A stretch of DNA of 64,000 nucleotides from contig OW388293.1 in assembly GCA_936450465.1 (NCBI GenBank), forward strand, positions 43,110,982-43,174,981, given 5' to 3'. Positions 49,701 to 62,689 of the stretch are shown here, in pieces. The notes under the pieces are model-generated. The model was not told the DNA's origin. It did not search any database and was given only the letters and a program-made list of their open reading frames with translations. The position numbers and the translations under genes were made by a program. Position 1 is the first letter of the stretch, and every line of letters begins with the position of its first letter. Source of the stretch: Gibbula magus (lineage: Eukaryota > Mollusca > Gastropoda > Trochida > Trochidae).

Positions 49701-50692
49701 TTACACAATTATTTATATAAATAAAGCACAAAGCAGCAGAGTGGAGTCATTTAGATTTATCTTGACTTATTAATGTCAATATTACCTAATACAATAGTGC
49801 GAGAAAAATCCCTTACATCAGTTTTCTTGTAGGGATGTGGGACGTGGGTAGGATTGGATTGGATGGTATGTGTGTGTTTTTTGTTTGTTTGTTTTTTGGG
49901 GGTTTTTTTGTTGTTGTTTTTTTTTGGGGGGTCATTTAGATTTATCTTGACTTATTAATGTCAATATTACCTATGCTTTGCGACACAGAAGCGCTTGTTT
50001 ACAATAGTGCGAGAAAAATCCCTTACATCAGTTATCTTGTAGGGATGTGGGACGTGGGTAGGATTGGATTGGATGGTGTGTGTGTGTTTTTGTTTGTTTG
50101 TTTGTTTTTTGTGTTTTTTTTGTTGTTTTTTTTTTGGGGGGGGGGGACTATTCACCCACCCACCCCTTCCAAGCATTTAATAAAATATGTTTTCACATAT
50201 ATTTTGTAGCCGTTTTACGTTCACGCTTCCTAATGTTCTGAGGCAAGCTGTTAAATTATACCCATCACTTGGAATTTAAACACCAGCATTATTATTTTTG
50301 TATATTTTTCATGTTTTATTCACGTTTTATCCCACGGTTTTGTGTCACTTCTGTTACCGTGGTGAAACATTTGCAAAATGTTCTTCTCCCCAAATTTCAA
50401 CAGTAAAACTGCTTCCTGTCATTGGCCTCCTTGTTCCTGTCTTGTAAACGGCAAGGGAGATGACCGTGAGAAGTTTTACTGAGAACTTCAGGTTCAGGTA
50501 AGTACATGATGTTCACAGGCAAATATGTTACCATGATAAAAATACATGAGCAACTACAAATCCAAACATTAGTTATAGGGTTGTTGGGATCGATGTAAAG
50601 ATGATGCTCACCACAATTACGAGGAGGATGACGAGCACGACTACCAATGCACCATTGCAGATGTTCCGTTTTGTTGTTGAGAACATCGTCAT
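32368..50692 (-). CDS. METTL24-like methyltransferase, complete seven-exon gene
   Basis: Exons on the minus strand: 50692-50612, 47779-47621, 46963-46881, 45395-45267, 45112-45038, 33102-32928 and 32679-32368. The lengths sum to 1014 nt, giving 337 residues plus stop, and every phase agrees. Exon 1 is a signal anchor (CNGALVVVLVILLVIV) after a short basic N-terminus. Exons 3-5 give MSQEALFQTYHRL, CNRKLRLGKMGDGGWEVCDD, CVVYSFG|INNDFSFDDEISR and CSVLAFDPS, the nucleotide-binding half typical of METTL24. Exons 6-7 give LWNLRDIIESN, IDVLKMDVENSEWPSLPEM, QLLLEFHG and CYEVHYLNVN. The family is thought to be SAM-dependent with unknown substrate; the membrane anchor suggests a luminal or secreted role. 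Donors after exon 3 (GTTGCA) and exon 6 (GTCCAA) are weak, so those ends are less certain. The ATG directly follows an AG acceptor, implying an upstream 5' UTR exon. Confidence 0.8.
33893..34540. repeat. about 50-bp tandem array derived from a MITE end (about 13 units)
   Basis: Units read approximately gggttaggatcggaaatctg, aagggagtaacctctgtggg, aagagaat, with period 48-52 bp. They diverge by roughly 10-20 percent, with substitutions and small indels. The same unit forms the outer part of both arms of the palindromic MITE at 21905-22125. The minus-strand open frame at 34039-34272 (repeating SLPTQVTPF.FP) is a translation of the array, not a gene. It lies in intron 5 of the METTL24-like gene. 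Confidence 0.85.
35030..35560. repeat. diverged tandem repeat of about 210 bp
   Basis: Blocks sharing atggcggctaaacca, gcatctttt..aaa..ttt and caagtttct/caagtctcta occur at about 35100-35180, 35190-35310 and 35440-35560. The two short plus-strand frames there repeat KVSSL because of this. An old tandem duplication in intron 5. Confidence 0.55.
35706..35815. repeat. two tandem copies of about 57 bp
   Basis: The phrase caataacaataaggatt.agc followed by caaatggctg is present at about 35730 and again at about 35786 with minor changes. A local duplication in intron 5. Confidence 0.6.
36330..36431. mobile_element. short hairpin MITE-like inverted repeat
   Basis: The left arm taattacacgagaaagtgtg, then tcatatg, pairs with the right arm cataaggcacactttcgagt, then gtaat. 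It is about 100 bp, non-coding, in intron 5. Confidence 0.55.
37005..37860. repeat. tandem array of about 165-bp units, about five copies, interrupted
   Basis: Units contain cgtttccggaacacagctcc, cttcatcatatcttcctgat, actaactgaagtggtgcctt, ttgatattttcagatttctg and tttcgtttccatagaaacg. Starts lie near 37007, 37167, 37336, 37593 and 37752. The third unit is broken by a SINE tail at 37435-37560. A diverged inverted member occurs at about 44290-44480 (aaattttcagaaatctgaaa, then tatcaagaggcaccact), inside the element at 42761-44916. Confidence 0.75.
37437..37500 (+). repeat. SINE tail fragment
   Basis: Carries gccgcgatataagagaaata and ctcttgaaagcggcgttaaa with ccccaactc, the same tail as at 17835-17885. 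It interrupts the 165-bp tandem array. Confidence 0.6.
38004..38203 (+). repeat. tRNA-derived SINE, head and body
   Basis: The head has a pol III box A (tagcgaagtggttagcgcg) and a box B-like segment (gggaacgaatcccgc) at tRNA spacing. It is followed by the body sequence gtagtactaccaatggttcg, then agccgatgctcgcaggc, shared with 17740-17800. It stops where the tail should begin. It lies in intron 5 of the METTL24-like gene, opposite in orientation to the gene. Confidence 0.7.
38229..39120. other. intron sequence, unassigned
   Basis: No repeat or exon recognised. The plus-strand open frame at 38229-38450 has no family features. Confidence 0.45.
39126..39200 (+). repeat. tRNA-like sequence (tRNA pseudogene or SINE head)
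   Basis: Contains a box A-like tggtgtagtgcttagcgtc, an anticodon-arm-like ttggacttgcaatccag with a tgc anticodon position and a box B-like gagttcaaatccc. The acceptor ends do not pair well and the T stem has a mismatch, so this is not a convincing functional tRNA. Confidence 0.45.
40162..40380. mobile_element. full-length palindromic MITE in an L1-like remnant
   Basis: Nested inverted arms: the outer gacaccgcgtcgatgataac, then tatgagatca, pairs with tgatctcatttttatcctcg, then acgcagtgtc. The inner atgctgattaacgtgtctga pairs with agacacgttaatcagcat. It is about 220 bp and non-coding. Confidence 0.7.
40381..40690 (-). pseudogene. L1-like reverse-transcriptase C-terminal fragment
   Basis: On the minus strand, with frame breaks, this reads SWGCFITQKGNAEKTQ and then LPQPIWNNDSVRINNKVIHY, followed by KLGIHLIDNLL. 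This matches the QPLW.N..I.I..KP..Y..W...GI..I.DL block of L1/Tx1-like ORF2 C-termini. The palindromic MITE at 40162-40380 sits right at its 3' side, and minus-strand sequence beyond it (to about 39950) may continue the element. Confidence 0.45.
40709..41086 (+). other. open frame of 125 codons, unrecognised
   Basis: The frame begins LRQGC-like (MRQGCMSGALNTPYYFLF), which faintly recalls the G.RQG.LSP..F block of reverse transcriptases, but the rest shows no RT order. It could be a LINE scrap or chance. No splice or promoter context supports a host gene. Confidence 0.2.
42312..42555. mobile_element. large near-perfect palindrome, about 100-bp arms
   Basis: The left arm, 42325-42424 (tatatagaaaagagtaaaca through ggtcttttcaagta), and the right arm, 42447-42547, are reverse complements. 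I noticed only one mismatch, in acgatgagctc versus gagctcatctt. The 22-bp loop lies at 42425-42446. Non-coding, in intron 5. The near-identity of the arms points to a recent event, either a foldback element or inverted duplication. Confidence 0.85.
42761..44916. mobile_element. 2.16-kb element with long repetitive inverted termini
   Basis: The left end (42761-42927) and right end (44702-44916) are inverted copies starting tgt.acgacgtaagttgtaa. Each end is built from about 18-bp subrepeats alternating aacgcggtaagatgtaata and actgcggtaaattgtaata. The interior has no recognisable transposase, a (CA) microsatellite at about 43676-43714 and a piece of the 165-bp tandem repeat family. The identical peptides in the frames at 42748-43260 (minus) and 44657-44914 (plus) are translations of the inverted ends. 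No target-site duplication was identified. It ends about 120 bp from exon 5 (45112-45038) of the METTL24-like gene. Confidence 0.75.
43676..43714. repeat. (CA)n microsatellite
   Basis: About 19 uninterrupted ca dinucleotides, inside the long-TIR element. Confidence 0.9.
45650..45835 (-). repeat. tRNA-derived SINE-like sequence
   Basis: On the minus strand it reads tgcctccgtggcgcaatgga, then ttaactcgtt, an arginine-tRNA-like 5' half with box A, and farther on ctggttacgggtacgagatg, a box B-like region. It lies in intron 3 of the METTL24-like gene. It is not an intact tRNA. Confidence 0.5.
47165..47365 (+). repeat. dispersed repeat, copy A (pair with 58972-59165)
   Basis: Shares, in order, cat.tattgtgttgtt, ccaaacgttat.aat, tttatcgagaagta, gatataaaggtaaaagt and atttctgatcgaaaaccgga with 58972-59165 in the same orientation, at roughly 80 percent similarity by eye. 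Family unknown, non-coding. Confidence 0.65.
48140..49740. other. intron 1 of the METTL24-like gene, unassigned part
   Basis: AT-rich intronic DNA with a few poly-T runs. No exon, RNA gene or mobile element is recognised. Confidence 0.45.
49747..50150. repeat. tandem duplication of about 185 bp ending in T/G tracts
   Basis: The block 49747-49929 (tcatttagatttatcttgac through a tttttgggggg tract) is repeated at 49930-50150. The second copy has an extra stretch of about 30 bp (atgctttgcgacacagaagc and following). Both copies end in long T runs followed by G runs, including tttttttggggggggggg near 50140. In intron 1 of the METTL24-like gene. Confidence 0.8.
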
Positions 50693-51780
50693 CTGGAAAT
50701 AATAATGAAATTTAGAGGACAGAAATTCAATGCACACTTCTTCAGTAGAGGGTTTCATCTGTCTTCACATTCATGTCTACTCGGTCATCTGAAAACATAT
50801 GTACATTATTATGTCATATTACCAAATAATTTTAAATAATATTTAAATAATATTTTGCACTGATCATGATCATGTCCGAGCATGGTTTAACCACGGCCAG
50901 ACTGCAGTCAGACTGCTGGTTTATGCAAGGGCCTACAAATGTATATGTCACGTATATTGTACATACATCGTAATTGTGATTCGATAGCGACCTAAAATCC
51001 TTGCACAGTAGGTTCAATAACTTCAACAAATCCCTTGAGAATCTTCAATACGAGCAGAATGAAATGTGGAAGGTGATAATAAACTTGTTGAGGGGAATAC
51101 ATTTATGTCAAGAAAGCCTGGAAATGTAGAGGAGTATTCAAGAAGAGATAATATTTTATTCTTTGATATTGAAGCGGGGAGAAGGAGAATTGGCATGAAA
51201 GCGAAGAGTAACTAAAACCTTCCCTTCATGACGAACTGAAATTCAACGTTTAGTCAGGTACACATTGGTGTTGAACAAACACACAGACTTAACACTCAAC
51301 ACTCGCCTCGCACAGTCACAGTATAAATCTTCTCATACAAACACAGAGAGAACATTATCCAGGCAGCAAGAGCTTATTTTAAGGGTAACAGAAAATATAG
51401 AGTATCACCCAGTCCGTCAGACAGACGGGACACAATTCTCGGTGAATACGTCAAAGAGTTCATGCAGACAGAAACGAGACAAGTGCTATGCCTTACAGAT
51501 ACGATTTTGTGCAAAAACCACTTGTTAAGTTTGGAAGGTATTTTCATTCAAACCGACAGGACCTGTCCTCAAGCGCTTGGCATAGAATCCAAATCCATAA
51601 CAGAGACACGAGTAGACGACATGACAGCCCGTTTGATCTACCGGAGACCGACCGCAGCAGACGACATGCCAGAGATGAGTCAGGTCCGTCTATATAGCAT
51701 TCTACACCCACAAAGACTCACTCATTTGGTAGATACAATGTAAGGAGCAATGTTTTACTGAAATGACTTGTACATTGCCT
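50693..51780. other. region upstream of the METTL24-like coding start
   Basis: Should contain the promoter and any 5' UTR exon, but I cannot identify a TATA box or initiator with confidence. Overlapping plus-strand frames at 51265-51743 have no recognisable domain. Confidence 0.3.
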
Positions 51781-51839
51781 ACCTATTCAAGAGACTGATT
51801 ACGATAGTGATTACGATAGTGTAGCATATACAGAACTTC

Positions 51840-52180
51840 GAAAGATGAAGTTGTCCACAAAGGGACCCAAATGTAACGCATGTGCAGAAATTTAAAAATA
51901 CATTTTCTAAATGGGAGATCTGGGTGGGGCAATAAAGGTGACTTTACGTTCATACGTTGTCAAGGGAACAGCGTGGTGGATAAATATGTTTGGTGTCTAC
52001 GGATATCTACGATAACTTTAGGATATTCAAAATACTGTCAAAAAACATTCTCTGATCATCTCCCAATAACAGTTGAAATGGTAACATCACGTGGCGAGTC
52101 AATGACACGTGAAAAATGCGCTCAGTTGCACTTGCAGATCACCTTTTCATCTCACTCTTATGAATTTACCAGCAATTGAC
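51840..52180 (+). pseudogene. LINE endonuclease C-terminal fragment
   Basis: Reads RTSKDEVVHKGTQM, then MCRNLKIHFLNGRSGWGNKG, GDFTFIRCQGNSVVDKY and KTFSDHLPITVEM. This matches the R.S.D..VN..G..LL..C, ..ILNGR.G, G.FT......SVVDY and .SDH.PI.VE ending of LINE endonucleases. There is at least one internal stop and no RT follows. Confidence 0.6.
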
Positions 52181-52189
52181 TGACGAGCA

Positions 52190-52838
52190 GGCATGATTCA
52201 TAACACTAACTGCAGATAGAGATGCTGAGTTTGGGATTCAAAGCCAGGTCTTCTGGATATCTGTAGTGCATCTATACACGTTGCAATGATTGCCGATAGG
52301 TGAAGTGAAGCGTATATAATTTGGGAAATAAGTTCTGATAAAATTCTTCATAATAGTCAGTTTTAAAAAAAACAGGTTTAAATGGAAATGGCGGGAAATG
52401 TGTCTAACAAACGTCACATCAGTGCATGGTTGTTACGGAACCAGGGAAGAAACGGAAGAATGTTATGTTTCATTTAACTGTAATCGGAGCTATGTCAAGA
52501 CTGTGTAATTGAAGTGATAAAATATCAAAACAATTATTAAAATAATTTATTAGAATAGGTCAATTTGGCAAATATATTTGGTGTAAAAATGTACTCGCAA
52601 CCTTACAGTGTCAAAATCAAAATATTGTAGTTCATGAGATTGAAAATAAAGAGTAATGAAGCAAACGGGCCCTGACGAATCAAAGTGTTTGCCGACACGA
52701 GATTATAAAAATTATTAACATGGTATTTGTCAAGACTTAACAGATATTCGATTTATTATATGATGTTATCCTTGAATTGTGGAAGAGTGTAATATATTGC
52801 ATTAATGTGTGTTTTAATAATATTTCAGGTGTTTTATG
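52190..52838. other. unassigned sequence
   Basis: AT-rich, with no gene or repeat recognised. Confidence 0.4.
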
Positions 52839-54466
52839 TGTAGCAGCCCAGCAAATACATGAGAGCTTGTAAATTGCAAGCCTTTAACCATGTACCTTAG
52901 TATCCCTCTCTTTTGTTCTGTCCTGTGACTACATAGCCAGTCCAGCTTCTATATATTGTGCTATATTGTTAAGTAAGCGCACTCCACACTTTGCATTCTC
53001 TCTAAATCTATAAAGGTTACCTCAACATTAGTTTCTGTGCACTGCAATAATTCACTCCTTACGAAGAGCACGACTGAACGACAGATTCACGTCTCTTATT
53101 CATCTAAAGTCTATCAACCACAGGATAGCTAAATAATTTCATATCTACTTTATCATATTTGCATTAATTAATAATAATATGCATAGGAAATAGGGCTAGG
53201 CTATTATATGTATGTATGTTTGTATGAATGTATTTTAATGGTAGTTTATGCGTTGGGAAGCGCTTAGGCTAATCTTCATCATTAATATATGATTTGGCAC
53301 ATATAACTGTTGTGTCTGTAAATATATTATGCAGATCAGGTAATTGTGATCTGGTGGTTTTTATTAGGGTACATAACACAAAGGTGTTATGTTAGCTATA
53401 TTTTATATTTTAACTATGTACATATTATATCATTCAGTATTGCACAAGTAAGTGTGTACAGCTATGTGTAATTATGTGTTAATGTAGTTGCTATCATATT
53501 GGTAATATTCATAGGTTTAGTATTGTATCATATATTTGCAAGGTAGTGTAAATGCTATCTCATGTTCATCATATGCTAGTATTTTATCCTATGTTTATAT
53601 ATACAGTGTTACATTTCTATAAGCAGAAATGTAGTAATCATTTATATAAATCAGTAGAGTTTATTCATTCACCTGCATGTACCGGTATGGCACATGTAAT
53701 GATGTGCTGTGGCAATCTTTTATGTTATTCTATAGCATATCCATTTCTGTTAATAACACTGATATTAAGTATCAGTTGGTTTTAATTATCAGTGGTATGT
53801 ATTTCAATCATGCACAAATTATGTACTATAATGTAAGTAATATTATTATCAATTATCTTAGGAATTTTATTGGTATTTTTTATTAGTTAGTTTAACTTAG
53901 TTTTATCATTAGTTAATATTCGATTCTAGGTTTATAAGGATGGCCCGAGAGTCCTCGTGAGGAAACACCTCACCCAAATCCCACATATTTGATAGGTTAT
54001 TGTAACTTTGGTTTAGTATTTAACATTTGTATTTTTTTTTTCTATTATATATCTATTATCATCATGTGTACTCATGTTGATGTTTCCCAATCATAATGTA
54101 TGTACATTTGTATCATATCATGCTTTCATAGTATATTATATTATGTTGTAATGTGTATGATGTGTTATATTTATAAATGTGTTAATTAATATATTATCAC
54201 ATTGTATTATCATACATAATTATGGTTTGTTTCAAGTGTGTATTTAATACTGTAGTGTAATGTAATCAATTTACATCTATCTATATAATTATGAGTAATC
54301 CTGCAATTATTTTGTATGCCTTATGTACCAATTGTTTTATTATTATTCACATATACGTACTGTTTGTATGTATTATTGCAGGGTGTCGTTCTTTGTGTTG
54401 TGAATAAACGTCACTGAACTCATATCCAGCAGCGTTGGTTGTTCCTTGACCAAGTGCCCTGCTACA
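52839..54466 (+). mobile_element. probable long terminal repeat (solo LTR or LTR remnant)
   Basis: Bounded by tgtagcag at the left and ctgctaca at the right, the TG...CA inverted termini of LTRs. An AATAAA at 54403-54408 lies about 60 bp before the end, as expected for the R region. Directly after the right end comes gaattacgccagaactgggt, in the place of a primer-binding site. It is about 1.63 kb, AT-rich and non-coding. No second LTR, gag-pol or matching 5-bp target duplication is seen, so solo LTR versus truncated element is unresolved. Confidence 0.5.
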
Positions 54467-54966
54467 GAATTACGCCAGAACTGGGTAGTTTTCATGTTGA
54501 GCGGCCGCTAGGAACATCCTGTCACCTCAGTAACAATGTGACGTCATAAGCCAATTCAGACCATTGTTTTATGACGACAAATTATACCAGTCAATGGTGA
54601 CAGTGAACAAAGAAGTTGTTTTAACTGTAGCTTGATAGGTAGTTTATTTCACTGATAAATCCCAGTATTGTATTGTCCGTCATTTTAAAGGCGGTCGTCC
54701 ATACAGGCAGCGCTGGGCATATCAGTACGTCGGCGCGTTGACTTTGTGCCTGTTTGAGCAACGCTTTACCGCGTCAAATACAAATCTCGAACATCTCACC
54801 ACTAGCATACCACTATATTGTATATTAACACAGGCGTAAGAGAAGTACTCATTAGTGAAAATAGAAGAAGCAGTCAGACGCTGTTTAGGACATTCTCGTT
54901 GCACAACTTTCAATGATCTTTTGGTTGGCAACGCATTGAACTTACAAGCTATACAGTAACATTTAT

Positions 54967-55175
54967 TTTACAAGAAAAATGTTACTCGGGCATCGGCGCA
55001 TCCCAAAAAACCCATGTGTCCACCAAATATATGGGTGTGCAGGAACGGGTGTGCATCTGTTTTATATCCATCTACCACTTCCAAACTATATTTTACTGGC
55101 AAAAAAAAGTTTCCAACAAAAAATAAAACGAAAGTCCTACCGCCCTCGTAAAAACAAATGCCCGGTAAAAATTTA
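54967..55175. mobile_element. MITE-like element with ctcgggca inverted ends
   Basis: Begins aaatgttactcgggcatc and ends aaatgcccggtaaaaattt. The interior (acaaatatat, aggaacgggtgtgcatctgt, taccacttcca) resembles 59345-59655, which has the same termini. The overlapping open frame is incidental. Confidence 0.5.
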
Positions 55176-55401
55176 ATTTTTTTTATGAAGCCTAATGGGT
55201 GCTTTTTATTTTATATTAAATCGAAATAGTCCAATATGAGTCTGAGCATGCGCAGTTGCACATTTGCTGAAAGCCCGAAGCTTTGCCCCGTGCTATTTGT
55301 TCACCAATCTTGTGTATAATTATTATTTTAATATAAATGAGATGTCTAGTGTTGTACAAATAGAATGAAAAGAAGTTATTTTATAAAATTTTCATTAATT
55401 A

Positions 55402-55515
55402 AGTATTTCCGTATTGGCCCAGTTACAGGTCCTCGGTCCGTTGTATTGGCCTTCGACCTCTTCTCGGGCCAATGCAACGGACCTCGAACCTGTAACTGGG
55501 CAAATACGGAAATAC
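55402..55515. mobile_element. hairpin MITE-like inverted repeat
   Basis: gtatttccgtattggcccag, then ttacaggt.ct.ggtccgtt, on the left pairs with aacggacctcgaacctgtaa, then ctgggcaaatacggaaatac, on the right. Arms are about 48 bp with a short GC-rich loop. Confidence 0.7.
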
Positions 55516-58900
<3,385 letters not shown>

Positions 58901-58971
58901 GTAGGACTGACAACTTTTGAGGAGGGCTGGTAAGTTTTCAAAGTTGCCAGCCCGAGTGTCTGGTCATGTTT

Positions 58972-59165
58972 TAAAGGTACATCCATTGTGTTGTTCGGGG
59001 TCAAATATACCAAACGTTATTAATGGTCTTATTTTATCGAGAAGTATAGAATCTTACCGAAAACTACAATTTTAATGATACTTATGATAATGATACACTA
59101 GCATGTTGACGATATAAAGGTAAAAGTGTCGATTTCTGATCGAAAACCGGACAATGCACCGCATG
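58972..59165 (+). repeat. dispersed repeat, copy B (pair with 47165-47365)
   Basis: Direct-orientation homologue of 47165-47365, sharing the same series of words. It starts just after a short hairpin (agggctggtaa...gttgccagccc). Confidence 0.65.
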
Positions 59166-59344
59166 TGGCGAACGTTGCATTTTGCGATCACAATCAAACA
59201 TTCTTATTCTTTTAACGAACAAATGTTTAGATAAGAGAAAGTAATTGCAACCTACAACGTTTGAAGTATTCCCAAGTTCTGCTGAAATATGTTTATCATG
59301 CAAACGACGTACCCATTGTGGTTAGGGTAATTAAAACATGTCTA

Positions 59345-59655
59345 TGTTTCTCGGGCATCCACGCATCACTTTTATTTGTGAACGTGACAGGTTTTTATAG
59401 TCATTTCAAAAAATCAATTGAAATTTTTTCCTATACCCCAATATCCATTTTTACAACAAATATATAGCTCCGTAGGAACGGATGTGCTTCCGTTTTGCAC
59501 ATTTCTATCACTTCCAGGGTATATGTACATTGTGATGGAAACAAATAAAATATACTCCTTCCTCCCATGGCTCGTTATATTTTTTTAAAACAAAAACATA
59601 AAAATAAAATACAACTGTCTTCGTCATATTTGATAAAAATGTGCCCGAGAAACAT
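59345..59655. mobile_element. MITE with tgtttctcgggca inverted ends
   Basis: The left terminus tgtttctcgggcatccacgc and the right terminus tgtgcccgagaaaca are inverted copies. It is about 310 bp and AT-rich with no coding potential. Related to 54967-55175. Confidence 0.65.
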
Positions 59656-59659
59656 TTAA

Positions 59660-60560
59660 CTTGTTATGCAGCTTTATATCCCAAAAGGTTCGCTATCAGA
59701 TGGCGCAGAAGTTGGAGGTATGTCGTTAGGGTCTAATGCATCTCAACAATGGGTGTGGTAATTGTATATTCTACACTGTGTTCAACCGTTGTCTTACAGG
59801 GAGATGCTGGCAACATTTGATATTTCTTTAAAAATCCTTTGACGTTTCACCGAAGGCTATATACATGTATGTTGTAAGGATTAAAATGGTGGGTTATACC
59901 AAAATGTGAACTTCCTAACGGAATCGGCTGAATTTTAACTCACTTTTTCAATCGGTACTTCCGGTTTTAGCGCTAAGGGCACGTCTCCAAGCCACGATTT
60001 ATATACCGGGTAAGCAAATCAACAGTCAAATTTCATTTGCTTTGATTACACTACAGACATTTATTAGATTTAATTAATTTTATTTCAAATATACAAACTT
60101 ATAAATTGTCTCCTACCACTGTATTTGAGCTGAAAATGGCCGACCCACATCTGGTTTAAACATTTTTATTCAGAAAGAAACTGACAGGATTGGCAAACAA
60201 GAAAATATTTGCTTATGTGAATGCCGCTCCCGACAACATACAAACAAAAACATTCAATGAAGATGACAATCACAGAACAATTTGAAACAGATCGGACATG
60301 TATGTACATTTGCAGGCTTACAGACAAAAGTAAAATTAAGAAGAACAATTTCGGCCCACATCTCTGAAGACAGTGCTGACAACATTACGTTTGACATGTG
60401 CCCATTGCTATATATATAATGATTATTAAAAATGTCGCAGGAACACAACACAATGTTTTCATTGACAATACGTGAAGTATAGTGAGCATTTTCATGAAAC
60501 ACGTGATTTAACCAAAAACGAATTTACGTCCAATCCCATGTAATGCACGTGCAAAATCAC
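59660..60560. other. unassigned sequence
   Basis: No gene or repeat recognised. Probably contains the left margin of the decayed Tc1/mariner element that follows. Confidence 0.35.
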
Positions 60561-60639
60561 GTGCATTAAATGTGTCATGAAACTCATGAAACACATGACA
60601 CTGCACATCAAGAAGGCAGCAACAAAAGGCACACAGAAG

Positions 60640-61220
60640 AAATGCCGAGTTTAACGGCAATACAGAGAGAGATAGAGAGAGCCATTGGCATGGCTCAGCA
60701 AGGAGTCACTCATGACGCCATTTCAAGAACGTTTGGCTGCACGCGTGTTTCCATTTCCCGGTTAATGCATCGATTTCGTCAGACAGGTCAGACATTAGAC
60801 GGGCCTAGAAGTGGTAGACAACGGGTCACCACACCCGTGGAAGACCGTCACATCCGGGTTATTCAATTGAGAAACCCGCTCATCACCGCGACGGAAACGG
60901 CAGCGATGGGACATTGTACCGCAGATATTCGACCCTACCGTAGTGTGACGCCAACATCGAATTAACAGATTGGACCCGATGAGGTCGACGTTGGCAAGTG
61001 CGAAATTGGAGCCGTGTTCTGTTCTCGGACTTGTGGGACCACCTTGACCGTCATGTTAAGGAGACGACCAGCACAACCGGACAACGTTCAAAGCTTAGTG
61101 TCTAAATGATGAATGGCAGCGACTGACTCCCAACGTCATCCGGCGTTTGACGTCATCGATGCGGCGGCGGGCTCTGGCATGCATTGATGCCCAAGGTGGA
61201 CATACTCGGTATTGAACACG
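60640..61220 (+). pseudogene. Tc1/mariner transposase, internally deleted and decayed
   Basis: The frame ending at 60963 carries the N-terminal DNA-binding region: EMPSLTAIQREIERAIGMAQ, ISRTFGCTRVSISRLMHRFR and GQTLDGPRSGRQRVTT. After the frame is lost, the downstream sequence still reads SDLWDHLDRHVKE and a C-terminal echo of the W..IPQ..I..L..SMRRRC.A....GG.T.Y ending (around 61100-61210). Most of the DDE catalytic core is absent between them, so there is no transposition activity. Terminal inverted repeats were not identified. Confidence 0.75.
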
Positions 61221-61519
61221 TGTCGAAGGACTTTTCCATTACTTACGATGTCATTCTCACCATATACAGCTTGACAGTAATATTGAGAATTATCAATGTT
61301 TGACCCCATGTGTCTTTGTGCCTCTGTTAGGCATTCATTTTCTGTTTTATTGAAAGAAATGTGTGCATACATTATGTTAAAACGCAACTCCTCTGATTAA
61401 AGATCAAAGTTATAGCCTTCACAGGTCGTCCGAGGACGAGATATTGGTCAAATCAAAAACACATTGGGGGTAGTTGCTCCATTGTGCGCTATATAAAAAC
61501 TGTCCATTATTTAGATATC

Positions 61520-61735
61520 GCTACATCAGTCAGATCACTTGAACTACTTTCGTGCGGCCAGTTAAATGTGAACACCCTAAAATGGCCCCTCGATGGGAAA
61601 TGGACTCACATGACCATGTACATTCCTTTTGGAACTTTTTTTATTGATTGAGGAGTATTAAAACGTCAATGGTAACACTTATTTACCCTTTCCCTAGAGC
61701 ACTTTATTTCAGCAAGAACGGCGTGCTACGGTACC
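61520..61735 (-). repeat. dispersed repeat homologous to 7262-7498, inverted
   Basis: Reverse-complement similarity to the core of the repeat at 7075-7672. Shared words include tcgatgggaaatggactc, catgtacatt, tttattgatt, ggtaac.ctta and gagcactttatttyag. The direct flanking copies seen in the CHST15-like region are not present here. Confidence 0.7.
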
Positions 61736-62251
61736 TAAAACAATATATCGAGTCAAACATATATATTTTTTCAAAAGCATCAATCAATAACCACCTGCCA
61801 TGTTCCAAATGACTTGGAGTCCAACATAGACGAGCTTACGATCGCTTTATAAACACGATATACCAAAGCGGCGTTAAACAATAACTCGCTCCCTACAAAC
61901 ATTAATTACATATCATGTATGACATGACCATTGATTTGAAAGAGCGCGATGGGAGCAAGACAGGTATTGAATTCAACAGATTAAATTGGCATGTATTGCA
62001 TGTGTTCGTCACGTGTGACAGCTCACAGATATGTCTGAAGAGTGTATTCTCGGGACTAGGACACCCTGTGTCGTGTAAAAACAAAGTCCTGAAATAAGTG
62101 TCACTGATGCTGAGCTAATTAACGCCAGACAAAAGAGGGAGTTTGTTATTTCAAGACTTCGGGTAATTCTAAAATCTTAACATATAGGAAACGAAAGTAG
62201 GAAACAGTGTCGGCAAAGTGAATGGCGGTGATGTCACGCAGGTTGAAAGAT

Positions 62252-62394
62252 GCTGGCCAGCCCACAGAGGCGTATATCACTAAGAAACAGCATTTGAAAG
62301 ACTTATATACCTATATAGACCCTACCCTATTACAATAGGTATATATGTCTTTCAAATGCTGTTTCTAAGCGATACACGCCCCTGTGGGACAGCT
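62252..62394. mobile_element. hairpin MITE-like inverted repeat
   Basis: gctggccagcccacagaggc with aagaaacagcatttgaaaga on the left pairs with tctttcaaatgctgtttcta and cgcccctgtgggacagct on the right. Arms are about 65 bp around a cctaccctattacaata loop. Confidence 0.75.
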
Positions 62395-62516
62395 TTATAT
62401 TGCACCAGGTTACATTTTGTCTTTACTTGTTCTTCTGCCAGGACGAAGATCAATTCGACTTTCATATTCAACCCCAAATGCTTATAATATACAATAAATA
62501 TGTTTCAATGAAAAAC

Positions 62517-62664
62517 TAGCACGTTTTTTCGTTAAATAAGTTGATGAATTGATTTGTCTATATAAGATGTTTTACCCTCTAAAATTAATTTAAATGACAT
62601 AAACTATCATTATAAATGGGAAATTTGAAACAAAATATGTTTTGCAAAAAACGTGCTACTGCCC
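62517..62664. mobile_element. MITE with agtagcacg inverted ends, third copy
   Basis: Starts tagcacgttttttcgttaaa and ends gcaaaaaacgtgctactgcc. The interior is the reverse complement of part of the element at 6021-6345 (gatgttttaccctctaaaat, tgataaatggg-type tract). A shorter member of the same family. Confidence 0.65.
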
Positions 62665-62689
62665 CTTTAAACTGGTTATTTTCTCAATC

